Positions 6,733-13,712 of a stretch of 15,525 nt of DNA are shown here, in pieces. The translations under genes were made by a program, and so were the position numbers. Numbering within the stretch: the stretch's first letter is position 1; every line of letters begins with the position of its first letter. The DNA comes from Comamonadaceae bacterium (lineage in GTDB: Bacteria; Pseudomonadota; Gammaproteobacteria; Burkholderiales; Burkholderiaceae_C). Below the pieces are notes generated by a model. The model made no database searches and was not told where the DNA came from. It saw only the letters and a list, made by a program, of their open reading frames with translations. The stretch spans positions 1 through 15,525 of the forward strand of contig CANGCZ010000016.1 in the NCBI GenBank assembly GCA_947452325.1, given 5' to 3'.

Positions 6733-7446
6733 ATGGATTACAAGCTGACTCTCCCCTCGGCGCTGGACTATTTCTCCACGCTGGTGCAAAGCGATGACGA
6801 ATTTCCCCTGCTGGAAACGGCAGTCAGTCTGGCGCAGGATGAATTTCCCACCCTCGACATACAACAGGTCTTAGGCGAAGTCGACGTCATGTCCGCCAGG
6901 CTCAAGCGGCGCTTGATGCCGAATGCCGATGCGCTGGATAAATTGCGTGAGCTGAACCGTTTTTTTTATGAAGACATGCGGTTCGCGGGCAATGTCAACC
7001 ATTACGACGACCCGCACAACAGCTATGTGAATGTGGTGCTGAGCAAGCGTCTGGGCATTCCCATCAGCTTGGCCGTGTTGTGGCTAGAGCTGGGCCAAAG
7101 TCTGGGTTTGAACGTCAGCGGGGTCAGCTTTCCCGGCCATTTTCTGGTCAAGCTGGATTTGAGTTTTCCGCAGGAAGGCCATGTGGTGATCGATCCGTTC
7201 ACCGGAGAATCTCTGAGCCGTGAAGACCTGGCCGAGCGCCTGATTCCTTGGCTGCCCGGCGCCAAGCTCGGTAAACCGCAAGCCATTTCAGACGATGCGC
7301 TGGCGTTTCATTTGCAGCCCGCCGAACCGCGCCAGATCGTTGCACGCATGTTGCGCAACCTGCACGAGATTTACCGCCGTCAAGACGATCAGGAACGTTT
7401 ATTGAAAGTCAGGGCCAGGTTGGCGGTGCTGTTGCCGGAAAATTAA
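6733..7446 (+). CDS. SirB1 family protein (transglutaminase-like fold)
   Basis: Soluble protein of 237 residues of the SirB1 / UPF0162 family, with a transglutaminase-core-like domain followed by a short helical, TPR-like C-terminus. Conserved blocks are the DDPHNSYVNVVL.+RLGIPISLAVLWLEL region (about 92-120), the FPGHFLVKLD motif (133-142) and VIDPFTGE (152-159). The C-terminal helices (about 185-235) include LRNLHEIYRRQDD. Biochemical function is not established in the family. The serine in PISLA, where transglutaminases would have cysteine, suggests it is not a classical transglutaminase (inference). It is about 30 residues shorter than E. coli SirB1 as I remember it, the missing part being C-terminal repeat. 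AAAGG lies 12 bases before the ATG. It follows murJ closely and its stop overlaps that of convergent purM. Confidence 0.88.
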   Translation: MDYKLTLPSALDYFSTLVQSDDEFPLLETAVSLAQDEFPTLDIQQVLGEVDVMSARLKRRLMPNADALDKLRELNRFFYEDMRFAGNVNHYDDPHNSYVNVVLSKRLGIPISLAVLWLELGQSLGLNVSGVSFPGHFLVKLDLSFPQEGHVVIDPFTGESLSREDLAERLIPWLPGAKLGKPQAISDDALAFHLQPAEPRQIVARMLRNLHEIYRRQDDQERLLKVRARLAVLLPEN

Positions 7447-8471
7447 GCGATCACCACCGCAGCGCCATTGCCTTTGTCGGCAATCACACCAATCCGGTAA
7501 ACCTGCTCACCCAAAGTGGCAAGCGTTTGAACACAAGCATCGGCGTGTTCAGCGGCAATCACCACGACCATGCCTATGCCGTTGTTGAAAGTGCGGCACA
7601 TTTCGGCTTCGTCAATGCCTGCAGTTTGCTGCAGCCAGTTGAACAATTCGGTGCGCGGCCAGTGGGCGCGTTGCAAATGAGCGGCGCAATGTTCGGGCAG
7701 CACGCGTGGGATGTTTTCTGTCAAACCGCCGCCGGTGATGTGAGCCAGTGCCTTGATCGGATGCGCTTTCAGCGCAGCCAGCACGGATTTCACATACAAG
7801 CGGGTGGGCGCCATCAGCGCTTCTTTGAAGGGCAGGCTGTCCAAAGTTGAGGGCAGGCTGGACGCCGCACGCTCTATGCATTTGCGCACCAGACTGAAGC
7901 CATTGGAATGCACGCCGCTGGAAGCCAGTCCCAACACCACATCGCCGGGAGACACGTTTTTACCGGTAAGGATCAGCGACTTTTCCACCACGCCCACCGC
8001 AAATCCCGCCAAGTCGTATTCGCCTGCCGGGTACATGCCTGGCATTTCAGCGGTTTCACCGCCTATCAAGGCGCAACCCGATAACTCGCAGCCTTTGGCA
8101 ATACCGCCGACCACCGCGGCCGCTGTGTCTACATCGAGCTTGCCGCAGGCGAAATAGTCCAGAAAAAACAGCGGCTCAGCGCCTTGCACCAACACATCGT
8201 TGACGCTCATGGCCACCAAGTCAATGCCTACCGTGTTGTGCATGTTCCATTCAAACGCCAGTTTCAGCTTGGTGCCCACACCGTCAGTGCCGCTGACCAG
8301 CACCGGTTCTTTGTAATTTTTCGGTACTTCAAACAGGGCACCGAAACCGCCGATGCCGGCCAGCACGCCGTCGCGCATGGTTTTTTTGGCCAGCGGTTTG
8401 ATGCGTTCAACCAAGGCGTCGCCTGCGTCGATATCGACGCCTGCATCTTTGTAGGAAAGTGGTGTGTTCAT
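7443..8471 (-). CDS. purM: Phosphoribosylformylglycinamidine cyclo-ligase (AIR synthetase)
   Basis: ATP-dependent enzyme of purine biosynthesis that closes the imidazole ring of formylglycinamidine ribotide to give aminoimidazole ribotide. It is 342 residues from the ATG at 8471. Conserved blocks are SGTDGVGTKL (60-69), NDVLVQGAEPLFFLDYFACG (91-110), GGETAEMPGMY (137-147), SSGVHSNGFSLVR, HITGGGLTENIPR and FNNGIGMVVVI, so the protein is complete. A TTG six codons upstream (8489) could also start the frame, but MNTPLSYKDAGVDI is the usual N-terminus. No strong Shine-Dalgarno is visible. It is transcribed divergently from the AI-2E-family gene; the space between them holds an 18-base palindrome with two TAGAAT boxes. 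No PUR operator was recognised. The 3' end overlaps the SirB1-family gene by 4 bases. Confidence 0.97.
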   Translation of the reverse strand: MNTPLSYKDAGVDIDAGDALVERIKPLAKKTMRDGVLAGIGGFGALFEVPKNYKEPVLVSGTDGVGTKLKLAFEWNMHNTVGIDLVAMSVNDVLVQGAEPLFFLDYFACGKLDVDTAAAVVGGIAKGCELSGCALIGGETAEMPGMYPAGEYDLAGFAVGVVEKSLILTGKNVSPGDVVLGLASSGVHSNGFSLVRKCIERAASSLPSTLDSLPFKEALMAPTRLYVKSVLAALKAHPIKALAHITGGGLTENIPRVLPEHCAAHLQRAHWPRTELFNWLQQTAGIDEAEMCRTFNNGIGMVVVIAAEHADACVQTLATLGEQVYRIGVIADKGNGAAVVIA

Positions 8472-8511
8472 ATGCGTGGGGCGCTGCAATCACGCCCGGA
8501 AGTCGGATCGA

Positions 8512-8529
8512 TAGAATCAGAGCATTCTA
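8512..8529. promoter_or_regulatory. 18-base palindrome TAGAAT-N6-ATTCTA between purM and the permease gene
   Basis: TAGAAT (8512-8517) and ATTCTA (8524-8529) form a perfect 6-6-6 inverted repeat. Each arm is a -10-like hexamer on its own strand. The plus box would start transcription near 8524, 27 bases before the permease ATG. The minus box would start near 8517, about 46 bases before purM. The two promoters would overlap and compete, or the palindrome may be a regulator site. No good -35 is present for either. Confidence 0.4.
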
Positions 8530-8550
8530 AATGCGGGTACTTCTCCCCTG

Positions 8551-9621
8551 ATGTCCATATCCCCCGACTACCGTTTTTACGCTGCCTGGCTGTTGATACT
8601 CAGCCTGCTTGCTGCGCTGTTGTGGTGGTTGACGCCTGTGCTCACGCCTTTTTTGATCGCGGCTGTGATGGCTTATGTGTTGTCGCCGCCGGTTCGTCGA
8701 ATGCAAGCGCTGCTGGGTACGGGCGTGCCCAAATTTGTCATTGTGTTGGTCTGCGAAATTGCTTTTTTGCTGCTGCTGGTTTCTTTTGCCGGCCTGATTG
8801 TCCCCGTGCTGTTCAAAGAAGCCGGGCGTTTGCAAGCTCAGTTACCGGACTTGCTGGCGCAACTGCAGACCTCGCTCAACCCTTTACTCAAAAACCTGGG
8901 CGTGGATGTGTCGTTCGATACCCAGGCCATCAAGGATGTGGCGGCCGCACAAGTCCAAGCTGCATTGCACAACAGCCTGGATTCCGTGCTTTCATCCTTG
9001 CGTATAGGCGGCAGTGTGGCGCTGGCGCTGATAGGTAACCTGATTCTGGTGCCGGTGGCGCTTTATTACCTGCTGATGGACGGTCACCATATGCTGGCGC
9101 AACTGCGTGAGTGGTTGCCGCGCAAGGCTGAACCCGGGGTAATCGATTTCGTTGCTGAAGCCGATGCCGTGTTGGGCGAGTATGTGCGCGGTCAGCTGCT
9201 GGTGATGCTCAGTTTGTCCGTTTACTATGTGGCCGGTTTGTCCTTGTTCGGTTTGTCTGCCGCCTGGCCCATAGGCTTGCTGACCGGCATGGCGGTGTTC
9301 GTGCCTTATGTGGGCTTTGGCGTGGGATTGCTACTGGCAGCCTTGTCGGGTTTTCTGGAAATGGCACCGCTGCAAGCCACGCTCATGTTGGCGGTGGTGT
9401 TTGGCATCGGCCAGTTGCTGGAAGGCTTTGTGTTGACCCCGCGCTTGATCGGCGAGCGCATCGGCTTACACCCTTTGGCCGTGATTTTTGCGTTACTGGC
9501 TTTCGGCCAATTGCTGGGTTTTGTCGGCGTATTGATCGCCTTGCCGGCCAGTGCGGTGTTGCTGGTGGCATTGCGGCGTTTGCGCAGGCGTTACGTGGCC
9601 AGCCGTTTGTATGCGGGCTAA
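8551..9621 (+). CDS. AI-2E family transporter (PerM-type membrane protein)
   Basis: Polytopic inner-membrane protein of 356 residues in the AI-2E transporter / PerM family. Hydrophobic segments are at about 9-45 (two helices, with LTPVLTPFLIAAVMAYVLSPPV), 55-85, 150-172, 212-235, 238-262, 265-300 and 302-340, with a soluble region at about 90-145. This is the usual layout of about eight helices. The PYVGFG turn (about residues 252-257) and GERIGLHPLAVIFALLAFGQLLGFVGV block are family signatures. Family members move varied substrates, or substrates unknown, and the AI-2 label should not be read as proven function. No Shine-Dalgarno is clear before the ATG. It heads a compact plus-strand run: hda begins 6 bases after its stop, an arrangement I know from other Burkholderiales. 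Confidence 0.9.
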   Translation: MSISPDYRFYAAWLLILSLLAALLWWLTPVLTPFLIAAVMAYVLSPPVRRMQALLGTGVPKFVIVLVCEIAFLLLLVSFAGLIVPVLFKEAGRLQAQLPDLLAQLQTSLNPLLKNLGVDVSFDTQAIKDVAAAQVQAALHNSLDSVLSSLRIGGSVALALIGNLILVPVALYYLLMDGHHMLAQLREWLPRKAEPGVIDFVAEADAVLGEYVRGQLLVMLSLSVYYVAGLSLFGLSAAWPIGLLTGMAVFVPYVGFGVGLLLAALSGFLEMAPLQATLMLAVVFGIGQLLEGFVLTPRLIGERIGLHPLAVIFALLAFGQLLGFVGVLIALPASAVLLVALRRLRRRYVASRLYAG

Positions 9622-9627
9622 GGGCTG

Positions 9628-10314
9628 ATGAAACAAATCGCATTGGATATCGGTGTGTCAGTCGGCCCCAGTCTGGGTAATTTTCACCCCGGACACAACG
9701 CAGCTGCTCTCGCCCACCTCGAGCTTTGGATGGCCGGGCGCACCCGATCCCCGGTGCCCACGTATGTGTGGGGTGACAACGGCAGCGGTAAAACCCATTT
9801 GTTGAAAGCGGTGGCCGAACACATCACGCAGCAAGGCGCATTGGTTGGCTGGATGGACAAGACCACGGTGCAACCCGATGAATTCAACCCTGAATGGGAA
9901 GTTTTGCTGCTAGACGATGTTCAGTTTTTTTCTGCAGTGCAACAACACATGGCTTTCAACTGGTTCGTCAATGCCGCTACTCCGGGCGCAGCCCGTCAAC
10001 CTTGGGTGCTGGCCGCCGGTAGCCTACCGCCTCAGGATTTGCCCTTGCGCGAGGATTTGCGCACCCGGTTGGGCTGGGGCCATGTGTTTCATTTGGAATT
10101 ACTGGATGACGACCAGCGCCGCGAGGTGTTGCTCAAGCACGCGCAAGCCCTGGGCATGCATTTGGGCAACGATTTGTTGGACTATTTGCTCAACCGTTTC
10201 AGCCGGGACTTGGGTCATTTGATCCAACTGCTTGAACAGCTAGACAACTATGCGCTGCAAACCCAGCGTCCTTTGACCATTCCTTTACTGAGAGCCATGC
10301 TGGATGAAACCTGA
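9628..10314 (+). CDS. hda: DnaA regulatory inactivator Hda
   Basis: AAA+ protein related to DnaA. Bound to the DNA polymerase sliding clamp, it stimulates ATP hydrolysis by DnaA after replication starts (RIDA). It is 228 residues. The N-terminal QIALDI (residues 3-8) fits the clamp-binding pattern QxxL. Walker A GDNGSGKT is at 49-56 and the Walker B acidic pair D96-D97 in EVLLLDDVQFF. The C-terminal part (FSRDLGHLIQLLEQLDNYALQ, then PLTIPLLRAMLDE) is the DnaA domain III lid seen in Hda; there is no DNA-binding domain IV, which separates it from DnaA. The short N-terminus before Walker A and the clamp motif support the start at 9628. Six bases separate it from the upstream membrane protein gene. 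Confidence 0.93.
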   Translation: MKQIALDIGVSVGPSLGNFHPGHNAAALAHLELWMAGRTRSPVPTYVWGDNGSGKTHLLKAVAEHITQQGALVGWMDKTTVQPDEFNPEWEVLLLDDVQFFSAVQQHMAFNWFVNAATPGAARQPWVLAAGSLPPQDLPLREDLRTRLGWGHVFHLELLDDDQRREVLLKHAQALGMHLGNDLLDYLLNRFSRDLGHLIQLLEQLDNYALQTQRPLTIPLLRAMLDET

Positions 10315-10321
10315 ACCGCAG

Positions 10322-10993
10322 ATGAAACTGGCGCTGTTTGACCTGGACCAAACCTTGCTGCCCCTGGACTCCGACCAGTCCTGGGGTGAGTTCACCTTGG
10401 GACTGGGTTGGGTTGATGAAGCCAGTTTCCGCCAAAGAAACAATGCTTTTTATGCCGACTACAACGCCGGCTGTCTGGACATACACGAGTACGTGCGCTT
10501 TGCCACCCGCAGCATGCGCGAGCGCGGCATGGAAGAAGCAAAGGCCGCGCATTGCCTATTTATGCAACAAGTGATTCAACCGGCCATCAAACCTGCGGCT
10601 TTGGATTTGGTGGCACAACACCGCGCCAAGGGTGAAACTTTGGTCATGGTGACTGCCACCAACGAATTTGTCACCGCACCCATCGCCAAAGCATTTGGCA
10701 TGGATGTGTTGCTGGCGGTGGAGTTGGAGCGCGATGCTAACGGTTGGTTCACCGGCGAAATTGCGGGTGTGCCCAGCCTGCGTGAAGGCAAAGTCACACG
10801 CGTCACCCAATGGTTGAAGCAACAAGGCTTGGACTGGTCTCAGGTGCAAGCAACGTTTTACAGTGACTCAACCAATGACTTGCCTTTGCTGGAAAAAGTT
10901 CAGCATCCGGTGGTGACCAACCCCGGCCCGGCGTTGCGGCAAATTGCCCAAGAGCGGTCATGGCGTATCCTCGACCTTTTCGAGAACCCATGA
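10322..10993 (+). CDS. HAD-IB family phosphatase
   Basis: Haloacid dehalogenase superfamily hydrolase of the phosphoserine-phosphatase-like subfamily IB, 223 residues from this start. Motif I is DLDQT (nucleophile Asp and acid/base Asp, residues 7 and 9), motif II VTATN (Thr 111), motif III Lys 157 in EGKVTR, and motif IV YSDSTND (Asp 182 and Asp 186). All four are intact, with a helical cap between motifs I and II. The start was set at the ATG giving MKLALFDLD, where relatives begin. An ATG at 10304 adds six residues and overlaps the hda stop by 11 bases; neither has a good Shine-Dalgarno. The substrate is unknown; a metabolite phosphate is likely. Its stop overlaps the pcnB start as ATGA, indicating coupled translation. 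Confidence 0.9.
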   Translation: MKLALFDLDQTLLPLDSDQSWGEFTLGLGWVDEASFRQRNNAFYADYNAGCLDIHEYVRFATRSMRERGMEEAKAAHCLFMQQVIQPAIKPAALDLVAQHRAKGETLVMVTATNEFVTAPIAKAFGMDVLLAVELERDANGWFTGEIAGVPSLREGKVTRVTQWLKQQGLDWSQVQATFYSDSTNDLPLLEKVQHPVVTNPGPALRQIAQERSWRILDLFENP

Positions 10994-12447
10994 TCAAAAA
11001 AATCATTCAAAACCTGTTTGGTAAATCTGACAAAAGCGGCGCGGGTCGTTTTGGCAAACGCCGCGTGATTCCTGCCGCCATCCATGGCATCAACCCGGAT
11101 CTGGTCGACGAACGCGCCTGGAACGTGGTGCGCACCTTGCAGGAACGCGGTTTTCAAGCCTACATCGTCGGTGGCGCCGTGCGCGATTTGCTGGTCGGTT
11201 TAAAGCCCAAAGATTTTGATGTCGCCACAGACGCCACGCCGGAAGAAGTCAAAGCCTGTTTCCGGCGTGCATTCATCATCGGCAGACGCTTTCGCATCGT
11301 GCATGTGGTTTACGGGCGAGGGCGCGATCACGAGGTGATTGAAGTCTCTACTTTTCGCGCTCACCTGGACAGCAACGATGCAGAACAGGTGAGTGGCAAC
11401 GAGCGCACCAGCAAAAAAGCCTTGTCCAACATGACGCATGCGGTGGATGCCAGCGGCCGTGTGTTGCGCGACAACGTCTGGGGCCCGCAGGACGAGGACG
11501 CCACCCGGCGCGATTTCACCGTCAACGCCATGTATTACGACCCCAGCGTAGGCGAAGTCATCGATTACCACCATGGGTTTGAAGATGCCGCCAAACGCGT
11601 GATTCGCATGATCGGCGAACCGGCGGCGCGTTACCGCGAAGACCCGGTGCGCATCATCCGTGCCGTGCGCTTTGCAGCCAAGCTCAGCGCGCTGGGTTTC
11701 AAGCTGGAACCGCGCACCGCCAAGCCTTTGAAAGCCATGATGGATTTGCTGGCCGATGTGCCGCAAAGCCGTTTGTTCGATGAAATGCTCAAGCTGCTGC
11801 AAACCGGGCATTCGATAGCCAGCATCGAACAATTGAAAAAACTCGGGCTGGCGCGCGGCATTTACCCGCTCTTGGATGTGGTGGTTGAACGCGCCGACAC
11901 ACCGTTTGTGCAAGCTGCGCTGTTGGACACCGACAGGCGTGTCGGTGAAGGCAAACCGGTGGCGCCCAGCTTTTTGCTGGCCTGTGTGTTGTGGGCAGAT
12001 GTGCGCGAAGGATGGCAAGCACGTATGGCTGATATGCCGGTGTTTCCTGCGTTGCAAGAAGCGATGGAAGAAGTGTTCAATGCACGTATCGGAGATGTCT
12101 CAGGGCGCGGAAAGCTAGCTGGCGACATGCGCGAAATATGGAGCATGCAACCTCGGTTTGAAAAGCGCAGCGGCAGCGCGCCGTTTGGTCTGGTCGAGCA
12201 GGCGCGCTTTCGCGCCGGTTTCGATTTCATGTGTTTACGCGCTGAGGTTGGCGAGGTCGATGTAGAACTTGCCGACTGGTGGGAAGATTTCAGCTTGGCC
12301 GACGATGACAGTCGTGTCGCTTTGTTGCAAGCTGTCAAACCTGCACCGCGTGCTGTGCGCGGTGAAGGTGAAGCCAAAAAGCGTCCGCGCCGCCGCCGCA
12401 AACCCGCAGGCGCCAAGCCCGATGCCGGTGGTCACACAGACGCGTGA
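10990..12447 (+). CDS. pcnB: Poly(A) polymerase I
   Basis: Class II nucleotidyltransferase that adds A-tails to RNA 3' ends and so speeds decay of mRNA fragments and small RNAs. It is 485 residues from the ATG at 10990. The nucleotide-binding GGAVRD is at 61-66 and the catalytic DxD pair is D75 and D77. RRDFTVNAMYYD and REDPVRIIRAVRFAAKL define the head and neck. IIGRRFRIVHV is the pattern that separates PcnB from CCA-adding tRNA nucleotidyltransferase. The last 40 residues are very basic (KKRPRRRRKPAG), usual for RNA binding in PcnB. An in-frame ATG at 10960 exists inside the HAD gene, but the 4-base ATGA overlap and the MIKKIIQNLFGK start favour 10990. It overlaps folK by 26 bases. Confidence 0.95.
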   Translation: MIKKIIQNLFGKSDKSGAGRFGKRRVIPAAIHGINPDLVDERAWNVVRTLQERGFQAYIVGGAVRDLLVGLKPKDFDVATDATPEEVKACFRRAFIIGRRFRIVHVVYGRGRDHEVIEVSTFRAHLDSNDAEQVSGNERTSKKALSNMTHAVDASGRVLRDNVWGPQDEDATRRDFTVNAMYYDPSVGEVIDYHHGFEDAAKRVIRMIGEPAARYREDPVRIIRAVRFAAKLSALGFKLEPRTAKPLKAMMDLLADVPQSRLFDEMLKLLQTGHSIASIEQLKKLGLARGIYPLLDVVVERADTPFVQAALLDTDRRVGEGKPVAPSFLLACVLWADVREGWQARMADMPVFPALQEAMEEVFNARIGDVSGRGKLAGDMREIWSMQPRFEKRSGSAPFGLVEQARFRAGFDFMCLRAEVGEVDVELADWWEDFSLADDDSRVALLQAVKPAPRAVRGEGEAKKRPRRRRKPAGAKPDAGGHTDA

Positions 12448-12907
12448 ACCGGTCAGCGCTTATGTCGCTGTCGGTGCCAATCTGGGCGACGCCATCGCTT
12501 CGGTCACTCAGGCTTTGCAAGACCTGAGCGGATTGCCGCAGACGCATGTCGAAGCGGTTTCCTCTTTGTACCGCAGTGCGCCTTATCAGGCTGAAGGCCC
12601 GGCTTTTATCAACGCGGTAGCGCATATACGTACCGGTTTGAATGCACCGGATTTATTGAGCGCATTGCAAGCCATGGAGCAACGTGCCGGGCGGGTGCGC
12701 AGCCACCTGAATGCGCCGCGAACCCTGGATTTGGATATTTTGTTTTACGGCGACGCCAAGTTGCAAAGCAGTTGGTTAACGCTGCCACATCCGCGCTGGT
12801 TGGAGCGGGCCTTCGTGCTGTTGCCTTTGCAGGAAGTCGCGCCGCACAAAGTGGTTCAAGTCATGCTGCACGCGGTGGCCCACCAAGAGATTGAAAAGCT
12901 TGTTTGA
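12422..12907 (+). CDS. folK: HPPK: 2-amino-4-hydroxy-6-hydroxymethyldihydropteridine diphosphokinase
   Basis: Cytoplasmic folate-pathway enzyme that transfers pyrophosphate from ATP to 6-hydroxymethyl-dihydropterin, just before dihydropteroate synthase. It is 161 residues, normal for FolK. Motifs are VGANLGD (17-23), SSLYRSAPYQAEGPAFINAV (47-66), and the Mg/ATP site GRVR…PRTLDLDILFYGD, with Mg-binding D103 and D105. LPHPRWLERAFVLLPLQEVAP follows. The frame is open further upstream inside pcnB, but the ATG at 12422 gives a family-like N-terminus ahead of AYVAVGANLGD. It starts inside the last 26 bases of pcnB, so it is probably translated by coupling. pcnB-folK adjacency is common in proteobacteria. 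Confidence 0.95.
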   Translation: MPVVTQTREPVSAYVAVGANLGDAIASVTQALQDLSGLPQTHVEAVSSLYRSAPYQAEGPAFINAVAHIRTGLNAPDLLSALQAMEQRAGRVRSHLNAPRTLDLDILFYGDAKLQSSWLTLPHPRWLERAFVLLPLQEVAPHKVVQVMLHAVAHQEIEKLV

Positions 12908-12964
12908 CAGCTTTTGGCAAGGGCCTGGCTTGAGCACATCAGCCTCATAGGCCAAGCCTCACAG

Positions 12965-13411
12965 TTATTGGGACAGTTTTTGCGCTTCCTCGATTTGCGA
13001 TTCAAAGTAGCGTTGAAACCCATAGGCCAAGCTGGAGAGCAGGGCGGTGGTGCCCAGCATCAAGGACAAGACCAGTGCAATCACGGTCAACCAACCGGTG
13101 TGGCCGCTGGCTGCCTCCTCGTCTGCGCCGTTGTTGTAGCTGGTGTTCCAGCGGCTTGCTGACATCAGGCCCCAGTAAATGGTGTGCAAGGCGCTCGCGG
13201 CAATCGACACGCCCAACAGTGGCACCAACCACCAGCTCAAGGGGTCATCCAAACCGAAAGATTGCGCGCGCTCAAAGCCATAAACCCCTAGCAATGACAT
13301 GAACAGCAAGGCCCAGGCTGTCGAGTCGCGCAGACCGAACATGTAAAAGCGGGCCAAGCCTAGAGGGCCACCCAGCAAACTTAACCAGCACACCAAGGAT
13401 TTGTTTTTCAT
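12965..13411 (-). CDS. Small TM2-like membrane protein, function unknown
   Basis: Predicted inner-membrane protein of 148 residues. Hydrophobic segments are at about 6-24, 31-46, 60-83 and 106-131, so three or four helices. The N-terminal pattern KNKSLVCWLSLLGGPLGLARFYMFGLRD resembles the TM2 domain (Lys start, G-rich helix, RFY). A polar loop of about residues 86-105 (SYNNGADEEAASGH) and a charged C-terminal tail (FESQIEEAQKLSQ) follow. I know of no function. The ATG at 13411 was chosen because it begins the TM2-like stretch. Starting at 13453 would add 14 residues and overlap the GNAT remnant, and no clear Shine-Dalgarno exists for either. It is convergent with folK across a 57-base gap, in which I see no good terminator, only a weak stem GGCTTG/CAAGCC (12927-12958). 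Confidence 0.75.
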   Translation of the reverse strand: MKNKSLVCWLSLLGGPLGLARFYMFGLRDSTAWALLFMSLLGVYGFERAQSFGLDDPLSWWLVPLLGVSIAASALHTIYWGLMSASRWNTSYNNGADEEAASGHTGWLTVIALVLSLMLGTTALLSSLAYGFQRYFESQIEEAQKLSQ

Positions 13412-13427
13412 GAAGCGGATTATCGTT

Positions 13428-13610
13428 TCACAGCCCATGGGCAGAAAGCCCAAGCCGATAACCGTTGACCGCCAAAGGTGTTTCTTGCAACAAGGGCGGA
13501 TCGAGCTCGAAACTGCCGCGGCCTTGGGTCACGTGGTGGGCGTAAATGGCAGTGACAGCTGACAGGTCGTCAGCCTGGCAAGGGCGGATCAGGGTTGTTT
13601 GGGGGCTCAT
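13428..13610 (-). pseudogene. Truncated GNAT acetyltransferase (phosphinothricin N-acetyltransferase-like) remnant
   Basis: A 60-codon frame whose first 40 or so residues match the N-terminus of phosphinothricin/methionine-sulfoximine-type GNAT acetyltransferases: LIRPCQADDLSAVTAIYAHHV followed by GRGSFELDPP. Full-length enzymes are about 170-185 residues. After PP the protein loses resemblance (LLQETPLAVNGYRLG) and stops at TGA. The acetyl-CoA loop (Q/R-x-x-G-x-G/A), which every GNAT needs, is absent, and I do not find it in another frame before the TM2-like gene begins 16 bases later. It is therefore probably a 3'-deleted relic. A functional short protein cannot be excluded, since the reading frame and its ATG are intact. 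It is divergent from rpsP, whose promoter begins just outside it. Confidence 0.6.
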
Positions 13611-13623
13611 GTCAGCGGCAGTC

Positions 13624-13643
13624 TATAATGGCAGGCTTTTCAG
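13624..13643 (+). promoter_or_regulatory. rpsP promoter: TATAAT with GGCTTTTC start region
   Basis: A perfect -10 TATAAT (13624-13629) is followed by GGCA and GGCTTTTC (13634-13641). Transcription probably starts near 13635-13637, giving a leader of about 77 bases before rpsP. No clear -35 is present at 16-18 bases. The leader also contains GGGTGG (13656-13661) and GCGTGT (13669-13674), which reappear in the same order in the rplS leader. Confidence 0.7.
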
Positions 13644-13712
13644 CGAGCGCTGGCCGGGTGGTCAAGTCGCGTGTCTCATCGCTGAATCAAAGACTGCACC
13701 CAAGGATAAACC

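Noticed and set aside
8184..9038. 284-codon plus-strand frame across purM (antisense) and the start of the AI-2E-family gene.
   Set aside because: It overlaps two confident genes in other frames and shows no family motif.
11200..12057. 285-codon minus-strand frame opposite pcnB.
   Set aside because: Shadow of pcnB; His/Arg/Gln-rich with no domain pattern.
12908..12964. Possible terminator between folK and the TM2-like gene.
   Set aside because: The only stem (GGCTTG/CAAGCC) has a 20-base loop and no T-run on either strand.
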